10,126 bases of DNA, taken from contig JADLAZ010000148.1 of the NCBI GenBank assembly GCA_020849725.1, positions 1 through 10,126 on the forward strand, read 5' to 3'. Below the pieces are notes generated by a model. The model worked only from the letters and a program-made list of their open reading frames with translations, was not told the DNA's origin and searched no databases. Below are positions 5,813 to 10,126 of this stretch, piece by piece; position 1 is the first letter of the stretch; every line of letters begins with the position of its first letter. The position numbers were made by a program, and so were the translations under genes. Source of the stretch: Chloroflexota bacterium. Its GTDB lineage: Bacteria > Chloroflexota > Chloroflexia > Thermomicrobiales > JADLAZ01.

Positions 5813-6916
5813 TCAGGCGTCGATCTGACCGTCACGCAAGCCCAGCGGCAGCGCCGCCGGCCGCGGGCAGGTGCTGCGCACGCGCGCGTGCCGGCCGGCG
5901 GCGGCTGCGTCCAGGAATGCCTGCATGCAATCCAGCACGTGGTAGGCGAGCGCACCGCTGGCCCGATGCGGCCGGCCGGAGCGCAGCGCAGCCGCCATGT
6001 CGGCAATGCCCAGGCCGCGGCTGTTCTCGGTGTAGCCGTGCGTCAGCGGCACATCGCTCCACTCCGTTTCGCCCGCGCGCCGGACACGCACCGGCCCGCG
6101 AAAGGTGTTCGGGTCCGGCACGAGCAGCGAGCCGAGCGAGCCGTAGATTTCGATGCGCGGCAGCGTGCTGCCCCACACGTCGAAGCTGGTCAACACCGTG
6201 CCCAGCGCGCCGCTGACGAACTCCAGCGTGCCGGTGACATGAGTGGGCGTCGTCACCGGCACGCGCTCGCCGTACTTCGCCTGACTGGTGATGACGCGCT
6301 CCGGGAAGGATGCCTGCGCCATGCCGCCGATGCGCCGCACCGGCCCGAGCAATGCCACCAGTGCCGTCAGGTAGTACGGGCCCATATCGAACATCGGGCC
6401 GGCGCCGGGTTGGAAGTAGAATGCCGGGTCGGGGTGCCACGCCTCCGGCCCGTGGCTGGTGAAGAAGGCCGACGCTGCCACCGGCTGCCCGATCCAGCCG
6501 TCATCGATCAGCTTGCGGCAGGTCTGGATACCGCCGCCGAGGAACGTGTCCGGCGCACAGCCGACCCGCACGCCGCGCTCGGCCGCCTGCGTCAGCAGTC
6601 GCTGGCCATCGGTGCGCGTCACCGTCAGCGGCTTCTCGCCGTAGACTGACTTGCCGGCCGCAACCGCTCGCAGCGCGACGTCGGCGTGCGCCGCCGGCAC
6701 CGTCAGGTTCAGGACCAGCTCGACCGCCGGATCGGCCAGCAGGTCGTCGACACTGCACGCCTTTGCCACCCCGAACTCCGCCGCCCGCGCCACCGCCCGC
6801 TCCGGCAGTGTGTCGGCGCAGGCGATGACCTCGAAGCTCTCGAACAGTGCGGAGTTCTTCAGATAGATGCCGCTGATCGTGCCACAGCCAATGATCCCAA
6901 CGCGCACCGGCTCCAT
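5813..6916 (-). CDS. Gfo/Idh/MocA family NAD(P)-dependent oxidoreductase
   Basis: This soluble dehydrogenase (367 residues) belongs to the glucose-fructose oxidoreductase / inositol dehydrogenase / MocA family, which acts on sugars, inositols and their derivatives. The N-terminal Rossmann fold begins [11 protein letters not shown] (6-16). The catalytic EKP motif is E94-K95-P96 (VYGEKPLTV). The C-terminal alpha/beta substrate domain contains [12 protein letters not shown] (176-187), where D177 and Y181 occupy the places of the usual Asp and His. The C-terminal half (about 125-330) has the open sheet segments typical of the family. The ATG has AAGGAG 11 nt upstream. A strong minus-strand promoter at 7031-7003 would drive this gene and the SDR gene after it. 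The substrate cannot be deduced; the pairing with an SDR suggests two successive redox steps in a catabolic route. Confidence 0.9.
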   Translation of the reverse strand: MEPVRVGIIGCGTISGIYLKNSALFESFEVIACADTLPERAVARAAEFGVAKACSVDDLLADPAVELVLNLTVPAAHADVALRAVAAGKSVYGEKPLTVTRTDGQRLLTQAAERGVRVGCAPDTFLGGGIQTCRKLIDDGWIGQPVAASAFFTSHGPEAWHPDPAFYFQPGAGPMFDMGPYYLTALVALLGPVRRIGGMAQASFPERVITSQAKYGERVPVTTPTHVTGTLEFVSGALGTVLTSFDVWGSTLPRIEIYGSLGSLLVPDPNTFRGPVRVRRAGETEWSDVPLTHGYTENSRGLGIADMAAALRSGRPHRASGALAYHVLDCMQAFLDAAAAGRHARVRSTCPRPAALPLGLRDGQIDA

Positions 6917-6940
6917 CGCAGCCTATTCTCCTTCATCGGC

Positions 6941-6986
6941 GCCAGTGGCGCGACCGGCCCGCGGGCGGACGCTCGTCACCACTGGC
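6941..6986. repeat. 8-bp inverted repeat in the divergent control region
   Basis: GCCAGTGG (6941-6948) and CCACTGGC (6979-6986) are perfect inverted copies 30 nt apart. The right arm covers most of the plus-strand -35 element, and both arms lie in the predicted minus-strand leader. A 10-nt palindrome (6957-6966) sits between them. It could be a pair of half-operators or a leader hairpin of the minus-strand mRNA. Confidence 0.35.
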
Positions 6987-7010
6987 AGGTGAGCCAGCCG
7001 CGACTATACT
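6982..7010 (+). promoter_or_regulatory. Sigma-70 type promoter for the PLP enzyme gene
   Basis: CTGGCA (6982-6987) and TATACT (7005-7010) are 17 nt apart, matching 9 of 12 consensus positions. Transcription would start near 7017, giving a leader of under 60 nt. The -10 overlaps that of the opposite-strand promoter. A short inverted repeat (CTGGC 6982-6986, GCCAG 6993-6997) covers the -35 element. Confidence 0.55.
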
Positions 7011-7031
7011 TCGCCTGCCGGCGCCTGTCAG
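7003..7031 (-). promoter_or_regulatory. Sigma-70 type promoter for the Gfo-SDR operon
   Basis: Read on the minus strand, CTGACA (7031 to 7026) and TATAGT (7008 to 7003) are separated by exactly 17 nt, matching 10 of 12 consensus positions. Transcription would start near 6996, leaving a leader of about 80 nt before the Gfo/Idh/MocA gene. It shares four bases of its -10 hexamer (7005-7008) with the plus-strand promoter, so the two should compete for polymerase. Confidence 0.58.
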
Positions 7032-7049
7032 CCGCTGGATGGCCGGCAG
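7015..7049 (+). repeat. 8-bp inverted repeat in the PLP enzyme leader
   Basis: CTGCCGGC (7015-7022) and GCCGGCAG (7042-7049) are perfect inverted copies separated by 19 nt. Together they span most of the leader between the predicted start site (about 7017) and the SD (GGAGGG, 7060-7065). The repeat could form a leader hairpin or act as an operator; the right-hand promoter's -35 lies between the arms. Confidence 0.35.
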
Positions 7050-7073
7050 CCACGCACACGGAGGGACGCTGCC

Positions 7074-8288
7074 ATGAGCGAGCCACGACAGCAGGGCTTC
7101 GGGACGCGCGCCGTCCACGCCGGCGAGCGTCCAGCGCCGCCGGACTTCATCCCGACCACGACGCCGATCTACCCGGCGTCGAGCTTCATGTATGAGCAAC
7201 TCGACGACCTGGACGCCGTCTTCGGCAACGAGCGGCCCGGCTACGTCTACAGTCGCTACGGCAATCCCACCGTCCAGGCGATGGAGACAGCCATCGCCGC
7301 GCTCGAAGGCGCCGAGGCGGCCATCGGCTTCGGCTCGGGCATGGCCGCGCTGCACGCCGCGCTCCTGGTCGCCGGCGCCGGCCCTGGCGCGCGCATCATC
7401 GCCTCGCGCGACCTGTACGGCGCTACCTACGCGCTCCTGGGCACGCTGTTCCAGCGCCTCGGCGTCGAGACGACCTACGTCGACATCACCGATCTGGCGG
7501 CCGTGGAGCAGGCGCTGGCGCCCGGTGGTGTGCGCGCCATCGTCTTCGAGACGGTGTCCAACCCGCTGCTGAGGGTGGCCGATGTGCCGGCGCTGACCGA
7601 CCTCGCCCGCCGAGCCGGCGCGCTCAGCATCTGCGATAATACCTTCGCCTCGCCCTACCTGTGCCGGCCGGTGGAGCACGGCGTCGATCTGATCGTCCAC
7701 AGCACGACCAAGTACCTGGGCGGCCACGGCGACGTCATGGGTGGCGTCGTCTGCTGCACCGCCGCGCGCCGGCTGGAGCTGCTGGAGATCGCCAAGATGA
7801 CCGGCGGCATCTGCGGCCCGTTCGAGGCCTGGCTGGTGCTGCGTGGACTGAAGACGCTGCCGCTGCGGATGCGCCAGCACAGCGCCAACGCTCACACCGT
7901 CGCCCGTCACCTGAGCGAGCATACGAAGGTCACCCGCGTCAACTATCCGGGGCTGCCGTCGCACCCGCAGCACGCGCTGGCGAGCCAGCTGCTGCGCCAC
8001 GGCTACGGCGGTATGCTGTCGTTCGAGATCGCGGGCGCCGGCCAGAGCGAGGTCTTCCGCTTCATGGAGGCGCTGCGCCTGACCGTGCCAGCACCGACGC
8101 TGGGCGACGTCTACACGCTGACGCTCTATCCAGCCCACTCCTCCCACCGCGCGCTGACGCCGGCGCAGCGGGCCGAGGTCGGCATCAGCGAGGGGCTGGT
8201 GCGCTTCTCGATCGGCATTGAGGACGTTGAGGATATCATCGCCGATCTCGATGCCGCGCTGGCAGCCGTCCCGGCAGTCGGTCGTTAG
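7074..8288 (+). CDS. Cys/Met metabolism PLP-dependent enzyme (cystathionine gamma-synthase/lyase type)
   Basis: This is a fold-type I PLP enzyme of 404 residues in the family of cystathionine gamma-synthase, cystathionine beta- and gamma-lyases, methionine gamma-lyase and O-acetylhomoserine sulfhydrylases. It acts in transsulfuration or sulfur amino acid breakdown. Visible residues are Y60 and R62 (YSRYGNPT), which bind the PLP phosphate of the partner subunit, the stacking tyrosine Y115 (SRDLYGATYAL), D188 (CDNTF) holding the pyridine nitrogen, K213 (STTKYLGGHGD) forming the Schiff base, and R377 (LVRFSIG) binding the substrate carboxylate. The start ATG has GGAGGG 8 nt upstream (7060-7065). 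The residue after YG is alanine (A117) where methionine gamma-lyases have a cysteine. The segment LGDVYTLTLYPAHSSH (343-358) has Y347 where gamma-synthases and lyases usually have Glu. The exact reaction is therefore open. serA follows 117 nt later. Confidence 0.9.
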   Translation: MSEPRQQGFGTRAVHAGERPAPPDFIPTTTPIYPASSFMYEQLDDLDAVFGNERPGYVYSRYGNPTVQAMETAIAALEGAEAAIGFGSGMAALHAALLVAGAGPGARIIASRDLYGATYALLGTLFQRLGVETTYVDITDLAAVEQALAPGGVRAIVFETVSNPLLRVADVPALTDLARRAGALSICDNTFASPYLCRPVEHGVDLIVHSTTKYLGGHGDVMGGVVCCTAARRLELLEIAKMTGGICGPFEAWLVLRGLKTLPLRMRQHSANAHTVARHLSEHTKVTRVNYPGLPSHPQHALASQLLRHGYGGMLSFEIAGAGQSEVFRFMEALRLTVPAPTLGDVYTLTLYPAHSSHRALTPAQRAEVGISEGLVRFSIGIEDVEDIIADLDAALAAVPAVGR

Positions 8289-8298
8289 TCGTTCGGAG

Positions 8299-8319
8299 GG
8301 GCAGCCACGGTGGCTGCCC
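8299..8319 (+). terminator. Hairpin after the PLP enzyme gene
   Basis: GGGCAGCCA (8299-8307) and TGGCTGCCC (8311-8319) form a perfect 9-bp stem with a 3-nt loop, 10 nt after the stop codon. No T-run follows. It may be a U-tract-less terminator or a stabilising 3' structure. Its 5' side includes part of the GGAGGG (8295-8300) that precedes the unused GTG at 8310. Confidence 0.4.
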
Positions 8320-8405
8320 AGGGATGCGGTTGTAGATTGCGCCGGCCTCGCCTCGGTACAACCAACGGACTGGCATCCTACGTCATCTCGCCGGCTCGGA
8401 GTGCC

Positions 8406-10004
8406 ATGCCATCGATCCTCGTCAGCGACCCGATCGCACCCCGCGCGCTCGACTGGCTGGGCCAGCAGGCCGATGTGACGGTGTGGCCCGGCCAGTCACG
8501 CGCCGACCTGCTGGCGGCGCTCGGTGCGTTCGATGCCCTGATCGTGCGCAGTGAAACCCGCGTTGATGCCGAGTTGTTGGCGGCCGGCGCTCGGCTGAAG
8601 GTCGTCACCCGCGCCGGCGCCGGCATCGACAACATCGACGTCGCGACAGCCACCGAGCGCGGCATCGTCGTCCTCAACACCCCTGGCGCGAACACGATCT
8701 CGGCGACCGAGCATACCTTCGGCATGCTGCTGGCGCTGGTGCGCCACATCGCCCGCGCCGACGCCGCGTTGCGGGCCGGGCACTGGGACCGGCGCGGTTT
8801 CATCGGCACGGAACTGCGCGGCAAGGCGCTTGGCATCGTCGGGCTGGGCCGCATCGGGCGCGAGATCGCGCGCCGGGCGCAGGCGTTCGAGATGACCGTG
8901 CTGGCCCACGACCCGTTCGTGCCGGCGGCAGTCGGGGAAAACCTGGGACTGACGATGCTGCCGCTGGATGACCTGCTGGCGACGGCGGACATCGTGACAT
9001 TGCACGTGCCGCTCACCGACGACGCCACCCACCTGCTGGACGCCGCCCGCCTGCGCTGCCTGAAGCCGGGCGCGTTCCTGATCAACTGCGCGCGCGGTGG
9101 GCTGGTCGACGAGCACGCCCTCTACGACGCCCTGCAGGCGGGCCGGCTGGCCGGCGCGGCGCTGGACGTGTTCGAGCATGAGCCAGCGACCGCCTCGCCC
9201 CTGTTCGCGCTGCCCAATGTCGTCGTCACGCCGCACATCGCCGCCAGCAGCCACGAAGCCCAGGAGAGCGTCGGCCTGGCTGCCGCCGAGTCGACGCTGG
9301 CGGCGCTGCGCGGTGAACTCGTCGACAACGCCGTCAACCTGCCGGCCATTCGCTCCGAGACGCTGACGGATACGCGCGCCTACGTCGAGCTGGCGCAGCG
9401 GCTGGGCCGGCTGCTCAGCAGCGTGCTCGACCGGCCGGCCGAGCAGTTGGAGATCGAGTACCGCGGCGAGCCGCGCGGCCGCAACCTGGACCTGATCGGC
9501 CTGGCGGCGATTCGCGGCTTCCTGAGCCTGGCCGCACCGGACACGCTGACGCTGGTCAACGCCCGCCTTGTCGCCCAGCGCCACGGCCTGGAGGTGCGCG
9601 AGGGGCGCAGCACCCGTGGCTCGGCCTTCGCCGGCCTCGTCGTCGGCCTGCGCGCCAGTGGCGATGGCGGGCCATCGCGCGCGGTCGAAGGCACGGTGCT
9701 AGAGGGCGATGTTCGCATCACCGCCATCGACGGCTACCCCATGAACGTGTCGCCCACTGGCCTGATGCTGGTCACCACCCACCGCGACCGGCCCGGCATC
9801 ATCGGCGCGGTCGGCATGCTGCTCGGCCAGCGCCAGATCAACATCGCCGGCATGCAGGTCGGCCGCGCCGCGCCCGGTCAAGAGGCGGTGATGGTCGTCA
9901 TGGTCGACAGCCCCATCCCGACCGACATCTTGCGCGAGATCACCGCCGTCGTCGGCCTCGAGCGCGCCCGTTATGTCGACTTTGAGGGGCTGACGCGGCT
10001 CTAA
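8406..10004 (+). CDS. serA: D-3-phosphoglycerate dehydrogenase (long form with ACT domain)
   Basis: SerA catalyses the first step of serine synthesis, oxidising 3-phosphoglycerate to 3-phosphohydroxypyruvate with NAD. The protein is 532 residues, the length of the long (type I) form known from B. subtilis and M. tuberculosis. The substrate domain shows VTRAGAGIDNID (67-78) and NTPGANTISATEH (91-103). The Rossmann domain has GLGRIG (146-151), and D169 (LAHDPF) favours NAD. The catalytic set is R230 (NCARGGLVDE), E259 (FEHEP) and H277 (TPHIAASS). An intervening (ASB) domain covers about 320-450, and a C-terminal ACT domain (about 461-532, HRDRPGIIGAVGMLL) usually gives serine feedback control. 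ATG 8406 is chosen because MPSILVSDPIAP matches the family's usual beginning. GGAG (8398-8401) is close upstream. An in-frame GTG at 8310 has a good SD but adds 32 non-family residues. Confidence 0.96.
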   Translation: MPSILVSDPIAPRALDWLGQQADVTVWPGQSRADLLAALGAFDALIVRSETRVDAELLAAGARLKVVTRAGAGIDNIDVATATERGIVVLNTPGANTISATEHTFGMLLALVRHIARADAALRAGHWDRRGFIGTELRGKALGIVGLGRIGREIARRAQAFEMTVLAHDPFVPAAVGENLGLTMLPLDDLLATADIVTLHVPLTDDATHLLDAARLRCLKPGAFLINCARGGLVDEHALYDALQAGRLAGAALDVFEHEPATASPLFALPNVVVTPHIAASSHEAQESVGLAAAESTLAALRGELVDNAVNLPAIRSETLTDTRAYVELAQRLGRLLSSVLDRPAEQLEIEYRGEPRGRNLDLIGLAAIRGFLSLAAPDTLTLVNARLVAQRHGLEVREGRSTRGSAFAGLVVGLRASGDGGPSRAVEGTVLEGDVRITAIDGYPMNVSPTGLMLVTTHRDRPGIIGAVGMLLGQRQINIAGMQVGRAAPGQEAVMVVMVDSPIPTDILREITAVVGLERARYVDFEGLTRL

Positions 10005-10030
10005 GCAGCTTCGGGTAAGCGTCTCGTACA

Positions 10031-10054
10031 ATGGCGGGCAGGAGGGCCCGCCAT
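10031..10054 (+). promoter_or_regulatory. Hairpin with the Shine-Dalgarno in its loop over the start of the last ORF
   Basis: ATGGCGGGC (10031-10039) and GCCCGCCAT (10046-10054) form a perfect 9-bp stem. The 6-nt loop is exactly AGGAGG, the SD of the ORF starting at 10053, and the first two bases of its ATG close the stem. A -10-like TACAAT (10027-10032) overlaps the left arm; no good -35 is seen. Such structures can limit translation from read-through mRNA. Confidence 0.5.
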
Positions 10055-10126
10055 GCCGAAGATCATCCGCGTGACCCTGACCGCTGACCAACTGGACGAC
10101 CTGAATGCGCGCGCCCGTGGTCGGGG
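10053..10126 (+). CDS. Start of a possible IS630-type transposase or HTH protein (truncated by window edge)
   Basis: Only the first 24 complete codons are present, reading MPKIIRVTLTADQ then LDDLNARARGR. This short N-terminus (a beta-strand-like start, then an 'LTxDQxxxL' helix rich in Arg) resembles the beginning of IS630-family transposases and their helix-turn-helix domains as found in Chloroflexota and other GC-rich bacteria. That is a recollection of family style, not a demonstrated match. The SD AGGAGG lies 7 nt before the ATG and the codon use matches that of the neighbours. The ORF begins 48 nt after serA. The terminal inverted repeat and TA target duplication expected for such an element cannot be checked because the rest lies outside. 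It could equally be a small conserved regulator. Confidence 0.45.
   Translation, partial: MPKIIRVTLTADQLDDLNARARGR

Noticed and set aside
4908..5828. 306-codon open frame on the plus strand
   Set aside because: It is antisense to the SDR gene, which shows the complete cofactor and active-site motifs.
5888..6649. 253-codon open frame on the plus strand
   Set aside because: It is antisense to the Gfo/Idh/MocA gene and has no motif of its own.
7011..7073. SAM or other riboswitch ahead of the sulfur amino acid gene
   Set aside because: The leader after the predicted start site is under 60 nt with only one simple hairpin, too short for SAM-I and without recognisable conserved riboswitch core sequence.
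6933..8147. 404-codon open frame on the minus strand
   Set aside because: It is a shadow of the PLP enzyme gene, whose catalytic residues are all intact on the plus strand.
8496..9584. 362-codon open frame on the minus strand
   Set aside because: It is antisense to serA with a Gln/Arg/Ala-rich translation typical of a shadow frame.
1..10126. CRISPR array, tRNA or rRNA genes, novel defence system
   Set aside because: No regularly spaced repeats, no tRNA-like cloverleaf and no rRNA stretches were seen. All sizeable genes belong to well-known housekeeping, pilus or metabolic families.

Overview
The window is GC-rich bacterial chromosome (roughly two thirds G+C by eye) with tightly packed genes, GTG and ATG starts and good Shine-Dalgarno (SD) sequences. 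The gene set (Tad pilus genes, a greA-lysS pair, a long ACT-domain SerA, the edge of a possible IS630-type element) and the protein style suggest an actinobacterium-like or, more likely, a Chloroflexota (Thermomicrobia/Sphaerobacter-like) genome. That placement is an inference from general resemblance; no rRNA or other decisive marker is present.

Left part (1-2479, + strand): the 3' end of a tadA/cpaF secretion ATPase, then tadB and tadC. These are the motor ATPase and the two inner-membrane platform proteins of a Tad/Flp (type IVc) pilus. The operon begins outside the window. Middle part (2480-4879, + strand): a 310-nt non-coding region carrying a near-consensus sigma-70 promoter followed at once by an intrinsic terminator-like hairpin, then greA (transcript cleavage factor) and lysS (class II lysyl-tRNA synthetase). 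lysS converges on the next cluster across a palindrome.

Right part: a two-gene minus-strand operon (Gfo/Idh/MocA oxidoreductase, then an SDR dehydrogenase; 6916 down to 4965), probably acting in sequence on a sugar, polyol or related hydroxy compound. It is transcribed divergently from a plus-strand pair: a Cys/Met-metabolism PLP enzyme (7074-8288) and serA (8406-10004), which belong to serine and sulfur amino acid metabolism. The divergent spacer holds two well-spaced promoters on opposite strands that share one -10 region and are surrounded by inverted repeats. It is the most regulation-rich spot in the window. At the right edge a new ORF starts whose first residues resemble IS630-type transposases. 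Its SD lies in the loop of a perfect hairpin.

I see no tRNA, rRNA, CRISPR array, phage or defence genes. The coding content is ordinary. The points worth a second look are in the non-coding DNA (greA leader attenuator, shared divergent promoter, hairpin over the transposase-like start) and in substrate-specificity residues of the PLP enzyme and the two oxidoreductases.
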